A DNA stretch of 64,000 bases, from contig NZ_BMWT01000004.1 in the NCBI RefSeq assembly GCF_014651375.1, positions 434,001 through 498,000 on the forward strand, in the 5' to 3' direction. The stretch is from Tateyamaria omphalii (GTDB lineage Bacteria; Pseudomonadota; Alphaproteobacteria; Rhodobacterales; Rhodobacteraceae). Below the pieces are notes generated by a model. The model saw nothing but the letters and a program-made list of their open reading frames with translations. It searched no databases and was not told the DNA's origin. A program made the translations under genes and the position numbers. Every line of letters starts with the position of its first letter. The first letter of the stretch is position 1. Below, piece after piece: positions 9,525 through 18,409 of the stretch.

Positions 9525-10208
9525 ATGAAATATACGTTGATCCCCGGTCAGCCTCACACCGCGAGTGAGGAAGAAACAATGTCGATGATCCGCTCGGTCC
9601 TGACGGATGATGCGGAAACACTCAAACCACACCGTCGCAAAGCGAAAGTGGCAGACATGGACACGGCCGGTGATCCGCAGGAATCGCTCCGTGCGTTTAC
9701 CGAGCGCACGCCTCCACCAGCACCGCGTCGCCGGGCAGACGACCTGCCTGAACTTGAAAAAGACACATACGTTCAGAAGCGTCCCGACCGGTTTCATGAG
9801 TTGGCAAATACGATCATGCGAGTTCGCCGGTTTGAACCCAAAACACGTCACCTTGCGCTGGCCTGCGCTGCGCTGCTGTTCGTTGTTCGCCCGCATTGGT
9901 TTGTCATTGCAGCTGTTATTGTCTTTGCTCTGGTCGTCGCGATCTTCCTGACCTTCGGCGCGGATCGCATCTGGACCGCTGTGCTGGGCTGGCTGGACCG
10001 GGTCGAGATGAAAGACAGTGCTCGCGCCGAAGACCTGCGTGCGAAGCTCGATACATTTGCCTATCGGTGGGACAGCGTTTTGGACTTGTTCCCGGATGGC
10101 ATGGTCGATGGCCTGTACATGCCCGATTTCCAATCCCTGCGGATGGCCGAAGTAGAACACCAAGAGGTCGTGGCAGAGCGTCTGAGCCGGATGGTGCAGG
10201 AAACCTGA
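9525..10208 (+). CDS. Conserved hypothetical protein with two membrane helices
   Basis: I do not recognise a named family. The 227-residue product has a charged, proline-rich N-terminal region (about 90 residues, including TPPPAPRRR), then a hydrophobic hairpin at about residues 115-155 (LALACAALLFVV and VIAAVIVFALVVAIFLTF), then a cytoplasmic amphipathic C-terminal tail. AAGGAAG precedes the ATG at 9525; an ATG at 9579 with GAGGAAG is an equally good start and would remove 18 residues. It lies just upstream of secE, separated by a hairpin. Confidence 0.7.
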   Translation: MKYTLIPGQPHTASEEETMSMIRSVLTDDAETLKPHRRKAKVADMDTAGDPQESLRAFTERTPPPAPRRRADDLPELEKDTYVQKRPDRFHELANTIMRVRRFEPKTRHLALACAALLFVVRPHWFVIAAVIVFALVVAIFLTFGADRIWTAVLGWLDRVEMKDSARAEDLRAKLDTFAYRWDSVLDLFPDGMVDGLYMPDFQSLRMAEVEHQEVVAERLSRMVQET

Positions 10209-10230
10209 TCTGCGTTCGGCCCTGAAGGTG

Positions 10231-10258
10231 TTCAAGGCGGGCGCAATCCCGCCTTGAA
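10231..10258 (+). terminator. Strong hairpin after the hypothetical gene
   Basis: TTCAAGGCGGG and CCCGCCTTGAA form a perfect 11-bp stem with a six-base loop. The T-run after it is poor, so termination may be partial. Confidence 0.6.
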
Positions 10259-10311
10259 TTCGTCCCAGACTGCCGTTACATCCGGTCCATCCGCAGAAAA
10301 GGACATGATCC

Positions 10312-10509
10312 ATGGCCACAACAAACCCACTTCAGTTCATCCAGCAGGTGCGCTCGGAAGTCGCGAAAGTGGTGTGGCCGACCCGGCGAGAGGTGTTCCT
10401 CACGACAGTCATGGTGTTTATCCTGGCCGCGTTGACCGCTGTATTCTTTGCCTTGGTCGACATCGTGATCCGCGGCGGTCTTGAGATGGTGCTGACGACC
10501 TTCGGATGA
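10312..10509 (+). CDS. secE: Preprotein translocase subunit SecE
   Basis: The 65-residue single-helix SecE has the conserved amphipathic segment VRSEVAKVVWPTRREV followed by one membrane helix (residues about 31-53). It clamps SecY in the SecYEG channel of the inner membrane. Short SecE of this size is normal in Alphaproteobacteria. It precedes nusG, the usual order, but a terminator-like hairpin lies between them. Confidence 0.97.
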   Translation: MATTNPLQFIQQVRSEVAKVVWPTRREVFLTTVMVFILAALTAVFFALVDIVIRGGLEMVLTTFG

Positions 10510-10530
10510 CACGCAACGAGCGCGACCCTC

Positions 10531-10559
10531 TTGCACTTTGACATAGCGCGGAGTATTTC
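10531..10559 (+). promoter_or_regulatory. Weak candidate promoter between secE and nusG
   Basis: TTGCAC, 17 bases, then TATTTC resembles a sigma70 -35/-10 pair. Only 4 and 3 of six bases match consensus, so this is a suggestion. A hairpin lies just downstream of it. Confidence 0.25.
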
Positions 10560-10578
10560 CCGATCCTGATCTGAAACA

Positions 10579-10616
10579 GGCGCGCGGCGATTCGAGCCCC
10601 GCGCCGCTTTTTATTC
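10579..10616 (+). terminator. Terminator-like hairpin between secE and nusG
   Basis: GGCGCG...CGCGCC with an inner GGC/GCC forms a nine-pair stem with one mismatch, followed by GCTTTTTATT. It is a good intrinsic terminator or attenuator inside what is normally one operon. Confidence 0.6.
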
Positions 10617-10676
10617 AGGGCGGTGGCACACGCCGCTGCACAAGGCGCAACAAAGCAGGCGAGGGGCCAGAAAAAC

Positions 10677-11210
10677 ATGGCGAAACGGTGGTATTCGGTC
10701 AGCGTTCTTTCGAATTTCGAAAAGAAGATTGCCGAGCAAATCCGAACCTCGGTCGAAGAAAACGGCCTTGAGGACCAGATCGACGAAGTGTTGGTCCCGA
10801 CCGAAGAAGTGATCGAGGTCCGTCGCGGCAAGAAAGTGACAACCGAACGCCGCTTTATGCCCGGCTACGTGCTGGTGCACATGGAAATGTCCGACCAGGG
10901 TTATCACCTGATCAACTCCATCAACCGCGTCACCGGCTTCCTTGGGCCACAGGGTCGTCCGATGCCGATGCGCGATGCCGAGGTAAACCAGATCCTGAAC
11001 CGCGTTCAGGAAGGAGAGGAAGCACCTAAGCTGATGATCAGCTTCGAGGTCGGCGAAAAGGTCAAGGTCAACGACGGCCCGTTCGAGGATTTCGACGGCA
11101 TGGTCGAAGAGGTCGACGAGGACAACCAGCGCCTGAAAGTGACCGTATCCATCTTTGGTCGCGAAACGCCCGTCGAGCTGGAATACACGCAGGTCACCAA
11201 ACAGATTTGA
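10677..11210 (+). CDS. nusG: Transcription termination/antitermination protein NusG
   Basis: The 177-residue protein has the NGN domain (MAKRWYSVSVLSNFEKKIAE at the N terminus; RRFMPGYVLV) and a C-terminal KOW domain (FEVGEKVKVNDGPFEDFDG). It binds RNA polymerase and couples it to Rho or ribosomes. An in-frame start at 10623 would add 18 residues not found in the family; 10677 has GAGGGG 10 bp upstream. A strong terminator follows. Confidence 0.97.
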   Translation: MAKRWYSVSVLSNFEKKIAEQIRTSVEENGLEDQIDEVLVPTEEVIEVRRGKKVTTERRFMPGYVLVHMEMSDQGYHLINSINRVTGFLGPQGRPMPMRDAEVNQILNRVQEGEEAPKLMISFEVGEKVKVNDGPFEDFDGMVEEVDEDNQRLKVTVSIFGRETPVELEYTQVTKQI

Positions 11211-11232
11211 TCGTATGACATCGGTATGATGA

Positions 11233-11262
11233 AAAGGCGCGCTTTTGTGCGCCTTTCTTTGT
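11233..11262 (+). terminator. Rho-independent terminator of nusG
   Basis: AAAGGCGC and GCGCCTTT form an eight-pair stem, followed by CTTTGTTTT. It lies 22 bp after the nusG stop. Confidence 0.85.
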
Positions 11263-11694
11263 TTTGGAATGGGCGTGGACTGTTCTTCTGCGAACTGCAT
11301 GCACAGTTTGGGAACTACAGACGCCCACACCGGATCGCGGTCGCCGGAAGCGGCCAAAACTTGTTCAGCGACTGGCTGACTTGTGGGCGAAGTCGACTTT
11401 CTTGAACTTACAAATGGCGGTTTCGGGGGCGAATCTGTACTTTGTTCTTGCCACGCTCTTCGGTCGAATGGATGGACCAGATGCACTGTTAGCCTGACTG
11501 CTGAAGAGTTCGCCCGACCCGACCCGTTATTACTATTCCGCTGAGCTTTCAAAAAGGTCAGAAGGCGCTCTGATGTGGGCGCAATACGTATTTCTGCGCT
11601 CCACTGGGCTCGGCACTGCGAGTCGCACTGTTCAAAAATTGGGCGCTGCAAACCCCTTGGGTCAAGGGAACTTTTGCAAATCAACGGGATAAGA
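11263..11694. other. Intergenic stretch without a supported gene
   Basis: Small frames exist (for example 77 codons from 11264) but none has a ribosome site or recognisable composition. No repeat or RNA gene was seen before the tRNA. Confidence 0.4.
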
Positions 11695-11769
<75 letters not shown>

Positions 11770-11853
11770 GCCGTGCGCGGCGGGATAGACCCAAATGCCC
11801 CCCCATGCAAGCCCATTCTGGACGCCAAATGCACCCTGCGGTACAGAAGCGGC

Positions 11854-12003
11854 ATGGCAGACAAATCCCCACCCAAGCCCAAGGCAAAAGACGACCGCGA
11901 AGCGCGGCTCAAACAGGCGCTCAAATCCAATATGGCAAAGCGCAAGGCACAAGCCAAGGCACGGGCACAGGTAGGCAACAAACAGGAGCAAGACAATGGA
12001 TAG
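11854..12003 (+). CDS. Small basic protein upstream of murA
   Basis: This 49-residue lysine/alanine-rich protein begins [20 protein letters not shown] and its stop overlaps the murA start by 8 bp. The longer frame starting at 11575 runs through the antisense of the tRNA and is rejected. I do not know a function. The overlap with murA and the charged, helical composition suggest a real coupled gene. Confidence 0.65.
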   Translation: MADKSPPKPKAKDDREARLKQALKSNMAKRKAQAKARAQVGNKQEQDNG

Positions 12004-13267
12004 TATTCTGGTCAAGGGCGGCGGCGCTCTCAATGGGCAGATCCCGATTGCGGGTGCCAAGAACGCCTGCCTGACGCTGATGCCGGCGACCTTGCTCAGT
12101 GACGAGCCGCTGACGCTGACCAATGCGCCGCGCCTATCGGATATCCGCACCATGACGCAACTGCTGCAATCGCTCGGGGCCGAGGTCACGTCGATGCAGG
12201 ACGGCCAGGTGCAGGCGATGTCGTGCCATGGTGCGATCAACACCCGTGCCGAATATGACATCGTGCGCAAGATGCGCGCCTCGAACCTGGTGCTTGGCCC
12301 GCTGCTCGCACGCGAAGGGCATGCCGAGGTCTCTTTGCCCGGTGGCTGCGCCATCGGCGCGCGTCCCATGGATATTCACACTGATGGTCTGGCCAAGATG
12401 GGGGCCGAAATTGATCTGCGCGATGGCTACCTGCATGCCAAGGCGGACGGCGGCAAGCTCAAGGGCGCCGTGATCGACTTCCCCTTCGCCTCTGTCGGTG
12501 CCACAGAAAACATCATGATGGCCGCGACGCTTGCCAAGGGCACCACGGTCATCAACAACGCTGCACGCGAACCCGAGATCGTAGACCTTGCCACCTGTCT
12601 GCGGGCCATGGGGGCGCAAATCGAAGGGGATGGAACCTCGACGATCACCATCCAGGGGGTGGACAAGTTGCACGGTGCGACCCATCGCGTTGTCACCGAT
12701 CGGATCGAGTTGGGCACTTACATGCTGGCCCCCGCCATCTGCGGAGGCGAGGTTGAGCTGCTGGGCGGCAAAGTCGATCTTGTCGGCGCCTTCTGTGAGA
12801 AGCTGGATGCGGCCGGGATCAGTGTCGAACAAACGGATGTGGGCCTGAAGGTGGCACGCAAGAACGGACGCATCCGCGCGGTAGATGTGACAACCGAACC
12901 CTTCCCGGGTTTCCCGACGGACCTGCAGGCACAGATGATGGCGCTGCTGTGCACAGCTGAGGGGACTTCGGTGCTGGAAGAAAAGATATTCGAGAACCGC
13001 TTCATGCACGCGCCGGAACTGGTACGCATGGGCGCTGACATCGAAGTGCATGGCGGCACGGCCACTGTAAAGGGGGTCGAGAAGCTGAAAGGCGCGCCCG
13101 TCATGGCGACAGATCTGCGGGCGAGCGTTAGCCTGATCCTCGCGGGTCTTGCCGCCGAAGGGGAAACGCGAGTTGCGCGGGTCTACCACCTCGACCGGGG
13201 CTATGAACACGTGGTGCGCAAGCTGTCAGGTGTGGGTGCAGATATCGAACGGATTGCGGGGGACTGA
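11996..13267 (+). CDS. murA: UDP-N-acetylglucosamine 1-carboxyvinyltransferase
   Basis: The 423-residue protein transfers enolpyruvate from PEP to UDP-GlcNAc in the first committed step of peptidoglycan synthesis. It begins [24 protein letters not shown] with the conserved AKNA lysine-asparagine pair, and the usual [14 protein letters not shown] segment follows (the family's catalytic Cys loop). Length and domain order are standard. The stop overlaps the next start (TGATG). Confidence 0.97.
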   Translation: MDSILVKGGGALNGQIPIAGAKNACLTLMPATLLSDEPLTLTNAPRLSDIRTMTQLLQSLGAEVTSMQDGQVQAMSCHGAINTRAEYDIVRKMRASNLVLGPLLAREGHAEVSLPGGCAIGARPMDIHTDGLAKMGAEIDLRDGYLHAKADGGKLKGAVIDFPFASVGATENIMMAATLAKGTTVINNAAREPEIVDLATCLRAMGAQIEGDGTSTITIQGVDKLHGATHRVVTDRIELGTYMLAPAICGGEVELLGGKVDLVGAFCEKLDAAGISVEQTDVGLKVARKNGRIRAVDVTTEPFPGFPTDLQAQMMALLCTAEGTSVLEEKIFENRFMHAPELVRMGADIEVHGGTATVKGVEKLKGAPVMATDLRASVSLILAGLAAEGETRVARVYHLDRGYEHVVRKLSGVGADIERIAGD

Positions 13268-13734
13268 TGCAAGACGCACGGTTTGAAGATGGGCGCGAGG
13301 CGCCTCTGAACCTTGGCGCGCTGGATGCAGATGATCTGCAAGTGGTGTCGTCGCTGGTGCAGGACGCGGTGTTTCCGATCACGGAAATGCGCTGGGATGC
13401 CAAGGGGCGGTGCTTTGCTCTGCTATTGAACCGGTTCCGTTGGGAAGATGAGGGCCGCGCGCGTCATGCGCCCGAGCGGGTGCAATCCCTGCTGGCCTTC
13501 AACGATGTCTTGCGGGTCGCCAGCCAGGGCGTGGACCGCTCGGACAAGGACGTGATCCTATCGCTTCTGTCCGTCACGTTCGAGGCGGGCGCGGACGGCG
13601 CAGGGGACATCCTGCTGACACTTGCGGGTGACGGCGCGCTGCGTCTGTCGGTTGAGGCGATCGACGTAACGCTCAAGGACGTGACCAGACCTTACGTTGC
13701 TCCGTCGAAATCCGTGCCCAAACACAATGACTGA
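13267..13734 (+). CDS. DUF2948 family protein
   Basis: The 155-residue protein matches the alphaproteobacterial DUF2948 family as I recall it: LGALDADDLQVVSSLVQDAV near the N terminus, RFRWE, and a C-terminal LRLSVEAIDVTLKDVTRP. No catalytic residues are known. It is translationally coupled to murA by a one-base overlap, its usual neighbour in this group. Confidence 0.85.
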   Translation: MQDARFEDGREAPLNLGALDADDLQVVSSLVQDAVFPITEMRWDAKGRCFALLLNRFRWEDEGRARHAPERVQSLLAFNDVLRVASQGVDRSDKDVILSLLSVTFEAGADGAGDILLTLAGDGALRLSVEAIDVTLKDVTRPYVAPSKSVPKHND

Positions 13735-14227
13735 CTTGTCCGTGCGCCGTCTTGTCGGCGCGGATGTAGGAGACTGGCGCGCGCTACGGCTTGAGGCGTT
13801 GTCGACGTATCCGGAGGCATTTCTGACCACCTATGACGAGGCTGCAGCGGAGTCGTTGGACACCATCGCGGACCGTTTGGACAACGGCCAGACATTTGGT
13901 GTGTTTGTCGCGTCAGACATTGTGGGCATCGGCAGCCTGATCCAACTGACAAAGACGCAAACAAAGCACAGGGCAGAACTCGGTGCGTTCTTTGTCCAAC
14001 CCGGCGCGCAAGGCAGTGGTGCTGCAAGCGCACTTGTTCAAGGCATCACAGAAGCAGCCAGGCAATCAGGTATCAGTCAGTTGGAGCTGTTCGTTGCTGC
14101 CAGCAATGCCCGTGCCATCGCGTTTTATACACGCACGGGTTTTCGCGAGGTCGGAAGGATACCCAACGCGACCCTGAGCGATGGTCATGCCGAGACCGAC
14201 CTGATCATGATCCATGCAATCGGGTAG
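13727..14227 (+). CDS. GNAT-family N-acetyltransferase
   Basis: The 166-residue protein has the acetyl-CoA-binding segment V-Q-P-x-A-Q-G-S-G-A-A (residues about 85-97) and the C-terminal NARAIAFYTRTGFREVG motif. The start at 13727 (MTDLSVRRL) overlaps the DUF2948 stop by 8 bp; an ATG-less upstream extension to 13697 is unlikely. The substrate is unknown, and a small metabolite or ribosomal protein N terminus is possible. Confidence 0.88.
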   Translation: MTDLSVRRLVGADVGDWRALRLEALSTYPEAFLTTYDEAAAESLDTIADRLDNGQTFGVFVASDIVGIGSLIQLTKTQTKHRAELGAFFVQPGAQGSGAASALVQGITEAARQSGISQLELFVAASNARAIAFYTRTGFREVGRIPNATLSDGHAETDLIMIHAIG

Positions 14228-14431
14228 GCCTCAAGGCGGGCCGATTTCTGGGTAGTCAGCTGGGCAGGATCAGATATGCGACCACGGCCCCGAAAATATA
14301 AGCGGGATTTATCCTCAGAATAATCCACAAGAGCTGTTGACGAATACGGCGGATTATCGCCTACTGGTTGATATAGGCACACGATGTAGATGTGCGACGG
14401 AAAACCGAGCAGCGTATCTGGGGGATATTCT

Positions 14432-15583
14432 ATGGCATTGAAGTATTTGCGGGACAGCCTTCCTTGGCTGGTCCCATCGGCCGCAATTGTGTTTGCAGCA
14501 TCTGGTTTTCTGGAGCTTGGCGGTGGAGAAGACGCCGCACCGGCAGGTGAACAGACATTTTCAAATACAACTGCAACGCAAGTTGTAGCGGCTCAATCGG
14601 TACCGACCGAAACCGTGCACGAAGAGGTGGTTGCCCGACAGGCTGGTCCCGAAACCACACTGACAACGGTGGGTACATCATCTGCGCAGGCGCTGCCTCT
14701 GGCCGCCGCTCCGTTGCCGCAGCCCACACCCGCCCCGGAACTGCAACGAACTGCCGCATTGTCGACACCACCTGCGGCCCCGTTCTTCGACACCAGCAGC
14801 TTTGGTGCAGCCGCTCAGCAGCAATGCCTCGAAGATCTACGCACCATGGCGGACCAAGCACGTGTTTACTTCCCAAGCGGCGGTCTGAATGCGGATCAGG
14901 GCGGCATTGAACAAGGCCGTCTTCTTGGCTTGATCGCGCAAACCTGCCCAGATGTGCAGATTCGGGTGGAAGGCCATTCGGACCCATCCGGCGATCCAAG
15001 TGCCAACCTCCGCCTCAGCCAAGCGCGTGCAGAAGAGGTGATCAAACGTATTGGCGCGTCGGGCCTCGACACGAGCATGTTCTTTGCGGAAGGTTTGGGC
15101 GACCGCCAGCCGTCGGGCATTGTAGGGCCAGAGCCTGCTTCGTACTATGATCGCCGGGTCGAGTTCTCGATCGTTGACAAAATCACGCGCGTTGCCGTGC
15201 GCGCACCCACGGTTGCAAAGCCATGGGCCACAGCCGCATGCGTGACCGAACTGCAGCGCGCCGTTGACAGCACCACACTGTTCTATGCTCCGCGCTCCGT
15301 GTCGCTTGGGGCGGGCGATCTGGACACCGCCATGGGGCTGGCCACCTTGGCGATGGAATGCCCACATGCCCGTCTGCGCGTGATCGGCCACCATGCAGGT
15401 GACCTGCAGGCAGGAGAGGGCGTTGCAACCGGCCTTCTGCGGGCCAAGGCGCTTATGGCGATGCTGGTCGGTCGTGGTGTTGCGTCCGAAGAGATCATCA
15501 TCGCCGCCCCGTCGCGCCCGCTGAACGACGCGGGCCTTCCAGGTAGCCGCGTCCGCTTTGACGTGATCCTCGAAGAGGGCTGA
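14432..15583 (+). CDS. OmpA-family protein with two C-terminal OmpA-like domains
   Basis: The 383-residue protein has one N-terminal membrane anchor (residues about 11-30), an Ala/Pro/Thr-rich linker to about residue 125, and then a complete OmpA-like peptidoglycan-binding domain (VRVEGHSDPSGDPSANLRLSQARAEEV style motif). A second, more diverged copy covers the last 120 residues (LRVIGHHAGDLQAG, LLRAKALMAMLV). It probably links the cell envelope to peptidoglycan. GGGGAT precedes the ATG; a longer start at 14390 adds an implausible N terminus. Confidence 0.82.
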   Translation: MALKYLRDSLPWLVPSAAIVFAASGFLELGGGEDAAPAGEQTFSNTTATQVVAAQSVPTETVHEEVVARQAGPETTLTTVGTSSAQALPLAAAPLPQPTPAPELQRTAALSTPPAAPFFDTSSFGAAAQQQCLEDLRTMADQARVYFPSGGLNADQGGIEQGRLLGLIAQTCPDVQIRVEGHSDPSGDPSANLRLSQARAEEVIKRIGASGLDTSMFFAEGLGDRQPSGIVGPEPASYYDRRVEFSIVDKITRVAVRAPTVAKPWATAACVTELQRAVDSTTLFYAPRSVSLGAGDLDTAMGLATLAMECPHARLRVIGHHAGDLQAGEGVATGLLRAKALMAMLVGRGVASEEIIIAAPSRPLNDAGLPGSRVRFDVILEEG

Positions 15584-15588
15584 CAGCC

Positions 15589-15604
15589 TGTCCCCGCGGG
15601 GACA
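15589..15604. repeat. Perfect 16-bp palindrome
   Basis: TGTCCCCGCGGGGACA lies 6 bp after the OmpA-like stop. It may be part of a terminator or of the leader of the L11-L1 operon. Confidence 0.5.
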
Positions 15605-15631
15605 AAGCTGTAAAACATGCTTGTAATTTGG

Positions 15632-15659
15632 ACAGGAGCGCTGTAACCGGCGCTCCTGT
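15632..15659 (+). terminator. Hairpin between OmpA-like gene and rplK
   Basis: ACAGGAGCGC and GCGCTCCTGT form a ten-pair stem with an eight-base loop, followed by a weak T-rich stretch. It separates the OmpA-like gene from the ribosomal operon. Confidence 0.65.
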
Positions 15660-15771
15660 TGCATTTGCAGCATCCCATGTGGGAGGCGCGGCGGTCGCGA
15701 CCGCCAGACCAGACCACATCAACATAGGCCAAGGGGCGCGTCCCGCGGCTGTTTGAAAAGGAGATTGGCAC

Positions 15772-16197
15772 ATGGCCAAGAAACTTGCCGGCACCATGAA
15801 ATTGCAGGTGCCCGCCGGTCAGGCAAACCCATCCCCGCCGGTTGGTCCGGCCCTGGGTCAGCGCGGCATCAACATCATGGAATTCTGCAAGGCGTTCAAC
15901 GCCAAGACCGCAGACATGGAGCCCGGTGCGCCGTGCCCCACCGTGATCACCTACTACCAGGACAAATCCTTCGCCATGGATATCAAGACGCCCCCGGCGT
16001 CCTACTATCTGAAAAAGGCGGCCAAGGTGAAATCTGGTGCGAACAACCCGTCGCGTGAAACCGTGGGCACCGTGACAGCGGCCCAGGTCAAGGAAATCGC
16101 CGAAGCGAAAATGAAAGATCTGAACGCCAACGACATCGAAGGCGCAATGCAGATCATCCTGGGCTCCGCCCGCTCCATGGGCATCGAGGTGAAGTAA
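15772..16197 (+). CDS. rplK: 50S ribosomal protein L11
   Basis: The 141-residue L11 begins [20 protein letters not shown] and contains [19 protein letters not shown], the standard N-terminal domain that sits at the GTPase centre. The C-terminal rRNA-binding domain (KMKDLNA...[14 protein letters not shown]) is complete. AAAAGGAG lies upstream. One base separates it from rplA. Confidence 0.98.
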   Translation: MAKKLAGTMKLQVPAGQANPSPPVGPALGQRGINIMEFCKAFNAKTADMEPGAPCPTVITYYQDKSFAMDIKTPPASYYLKKAAKVKSGANNPSRETVGTVTAAQVKEIAEAKMKDLNANDIEGAMQIILGSARSMGIEVK

Positions 16198-16198
16198 G

Positions 16199-16897
16199 AT
16201 GGCAAAGCTTGGAAAACGCACAAAAGCGGCCCGCGAAGCCTTCGCCGGTAAAGAGAACCTGACCGTCGAGGAAGCCGTGGCACTGGTCAAAGGCAATGCT
16301 TCGGCCAAGTTCGACGAAACCGTCGAAATCTCGATGAACCTCGGCGTTGATCCCCGCCACGCGGACCAAATGGTGCGCGGCGTGGTTGGCCTGCCCAACG
16401 GCACCGGCAAGGACGTCCGCGTCGCTGTCTTCGCCCGCGGCCCCAAGGCCGAAGAAGCGCAAGCCGCTGGTGCGGACATTGTTGGCGCTGAAGATCTGAT
16501 GGAAACCGTCCAGGGCGGCACCATCGACTTTGACCGCTGCATCGCCACCCCCGACATGATGCCGATCGTGGGCCGTCTGGGTAAAGTGCTTGGCCCCCGC
16601 AACCTGATGCCGAACCCCAAAGTTGGCACTGTGACCATGGACGTCGCTGATGCCGTGAAAGCGGCCAAGGGCGGCGAAGTTCAGTTCAAGGCCGAGAAGG
16701 CTGGCGTTGTACACGCTGGCGTTGGCAAAGCGTCCTTTGACGAAGCCAAGCTGGTCGAAAACATCCGCGCCTTCGTGGGTGCTGTTGCCAAGGCCAAGCC
16801 TGCTGGCGCGAAAGGCACCTACATGAAAAAGGTGTCACTGAGCTCGACCATGGGCCCAGGCGTGAGCGTTGACGTGGATAACGCTGTCACCGAGTAA
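16199..16897 (+). CDS. rplA: 50S ribosomal protein L1
   Basis: The 232-residue L1 has the family signature around [15 protein letters not shown] and the [14 protein letters not shown] segment. L1 forms the mobile stalk near the E site and usually represses its own L11-L1 message by binding the leader. A strong terminator follows; rplJ/rplL do not follow within this window. Confidence 0.98.
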   Translation: MAKLGKRTKAAREAFAGKENLTVEEAVALVKGNASAKFDETVEISMNLGVDPRHADQMVRGVVGLPNGTGKDVRVAVFARGPKAEEAQAAGADIVGAEDLMETVQGGTIDFDRCIATPDMMPIVGRLGKVLGPRNLMPNPKVGTVTMDVADAVKAAKGGEVQFKAEKAGVVHAGVGKASFDEAKLVENIRAFVGAVAKAKPAGAKGTYMKKVSLSSTMGPGVSVDVDNAVTE

Positions 16898-16921
16898 TCG
16901 GGCGACAAAGGATCTTTGAGG

Positions 16922-16953
16922 GGCGCGCATCCGAAAGGATGCGCGCCTTTTTT
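16922..16953 (+). terminator. Rho-independent terminator of rplK-rplA
   Basis: GGCGCGCATCC, GAAA loop and GGATGCGCGCC make an 11-pair perfect stem, followed by six Ts. Confidence 0.95.
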
Positions 16954-17079
16954 GTGGCGTGGTACTGATCTGGGACATCGAGCGGTACGACCTCCATCAA
17001 AGCGGTCGAGGTCTGGAAGGATGGCCCGCAGAAACAGCGGCCTCTGTTTGTTGCACCAACAATATCTGCTTGCGATATG

Positions 17080-17790
17080 TCAGGCTGCCACCATGTCCAC
17101 TTCGGATGGTGAAAAGCCGAAGGAAGCCACCATATTCCGATGAGCGTCCGTCCCAATAAAGTTTGAGAGAACTGCATCGACATCCTTCAACAGTTCTGGG
17201 TCATTCGAACCGAAAGCGAACGACCCGAAAGCAGGTGGTTTTTCTGAGTTTGGTACCATGATCAGTTCTAGACCCCATTCCGGGTTCTGCTCGATAAACC
17301 CGCTATGCGCGCGGCCTACGCTGGTATAGGCGTCAGCAATGCCTTCGCGTACGGCCCGCGCGGCGGCGGCATATGTTTCGAATATCGCAACTTGATCTGC
17401 ATCGACGCCCAACTCGAGCGCTGAACGATGCTGAACCTGACTACGGATTACAGCCAGTCGGACGTTGGAGTTATCGGCCACCGACTGATAGCCGCTCAGT
17501 CCCAACGGATTTCCCTTTGCCACCAGTAATCCGTCCGGCAGCGCCCAGATCGGGCGGCTGAACAATGCACTTCTCCTGCGTTCATCGGTTGCAAATAGTC
17601 CGGTCGTCATACGCCACCGACTGTCTTGAAGACCTGGCAGAAGTTCAGCAAATTCCGTCTCAACAGCTTCAAATTCCGCAATACCAAGCTCCGCAAACAC
17701 ATGCCGGGCGAGTTCCACATCGCAACCCGTGACTTGGCCTGTTGCATCAACGTAGTTAAAGGGCGGTTCGATCAGATAGGCAAACTTCAT
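17080..17790 (-). CDS. Family 3 solute-binding-like protein without signal peptide
   Basis: The 236-residue protein has the amino-acid-binding periplasmic fold (FAYLIEPPFNYVDATGQVTGCDVELARHV style N terminus, then RRRSALFSRPI, and GIADAYTSVGRAHSGF). It begins directly with the domain, so no export signal is visible. It overlaps the MerR gene by 4 bp (ATGA). A cytoplasmic ligand-sensing role together with the regulator, or a missed start, are both possible. No permease gene lies nearby. Confidence 0.8.
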   Translation of the reverse strand: MKFAYLIEPPFNYVDATGQVTGCDVELARHVFAELGIAEFEAVETEFAELLPGLQDSRWRMTTGLFATDERRRSALFSRPIWALPDGLLVAKGNPLGLSGYQSVADNSNVRLAVIRSQVQHRSALELGVDADQVAIFETYAAAARAVREGIADAYTSVGRAHSGFIEQNPEWGLELIMVPNSEKPPAFGSFAFGSNDPELLKDVDAVLSNFIGTDAHRNMVASFGFSPSEVDMVAA

Positions 17791-18152
17791 GGGTCATCCT
17801 CTTTGGTGTCTGGGCCATAGCTGGCAATTTTGATGGCGAGGATGCTTTCGCATTTTTCGAGAGTGGCGCGTTTGGCCTTCAGGGTCGCTGCGTGATCCGC
17901 AAGGATTTGCCGCCGCTCTTCGATCCCTGCATCGCCTGTTTTGGCTAGCGCCGTGAACCGACGCATTTGCTTGAGAGACATGCCCGTTTCGCGCAACCAG
18001 TAGAGCAGGGTCAGCCATTCGATCAAACGGGGCGTGAACCGACGATGCCCATCGGTGCCCCGCTCAATCTCTGGCAACATACCCGACTTTTCGTAGAACC
18101 TTATCGTATGTGCGGACAGCCCACAGGCTTTCGCTGCTTCAGCAATTCTCAT
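17787..18152 (-). CDS. MerR-family transcriptional regulator
   Basis: The 121-residue protein has the MerR winged helix (MRIAEAAKACGLSAHTIRFYEKSGML) followed by the dimerising coiled coil (residues about 75-110). It lacks the cysteines of metal sensors at the C terminus. A MerR-type promoter lies directly upstream, so it is likely autoregulated. It shares an operon with the binding-protein-like gene. Confidence 0.92.
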   Translation of the reverse strand: MRIAEAAKACGLSAHTIRFYEKSGMLPEIERGTDGHRRFTPRLIEWLTLLYWLRETGMSLKQMRRFTALAKTGDAGIEERRQILADHAATLKAKRATLEKCESILAIKIASYGPDTKEDDP

Positions 18153-18176
18153 CTTGGCAAGTGTTCCTCTGACCTT

Positions 18177-18207
18177 TTGGTAGCGGGTTAGAGTAGCTCC
18201 AAGTCAA
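18177..18207 (-). promoter_or_regulatory. MerR-type promoter with 19-bp spacer and dyad
   Basis: On the minus strand TTGACT and TACCAA are 19 bp apart, the overlong spacing that MerR proteins correct by DNA distortion. Within the spacer region TTGGAG-CTA-CTCTAA is a near-perfect dyad (5 of 6 bases). It lies 25 bp upstream of the merR start. Confidence 0.75.
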
Positions 18208-18409
18208 TAGTGATTTCCGAAAAAAATGCCGGCCTTCAAATGGGTTGCGGCATCGGTCACAGAAAGCCCGAAGCAACCAAATGCCTGTCTCCAAACCATG
18301 CCCGGCTGTGTACTGTCACCCAATACAGTCCGCTGTGCTCAGCCCGACGGTTCTTTCTATAACAAGAAAGGTCCACTAGAAGGAAACCATACGGATATTG
18401 CGGAATGTC

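Noticed and set aside
9435-10319. 294-codon minus-strand frame opposite the two-helix hypothetical gene
   Set aside because: Its translation is rich in His, Cys and Arg without domain character, and the plus-strand product has coherent membrane helices and a ribosome site.
12134-13210. 358-codon open frame on the minus strand over murA
   Set aside because: It is antisense to a clear, complete murA and contains no family features; GC-rich codons leave the opposite frame open.
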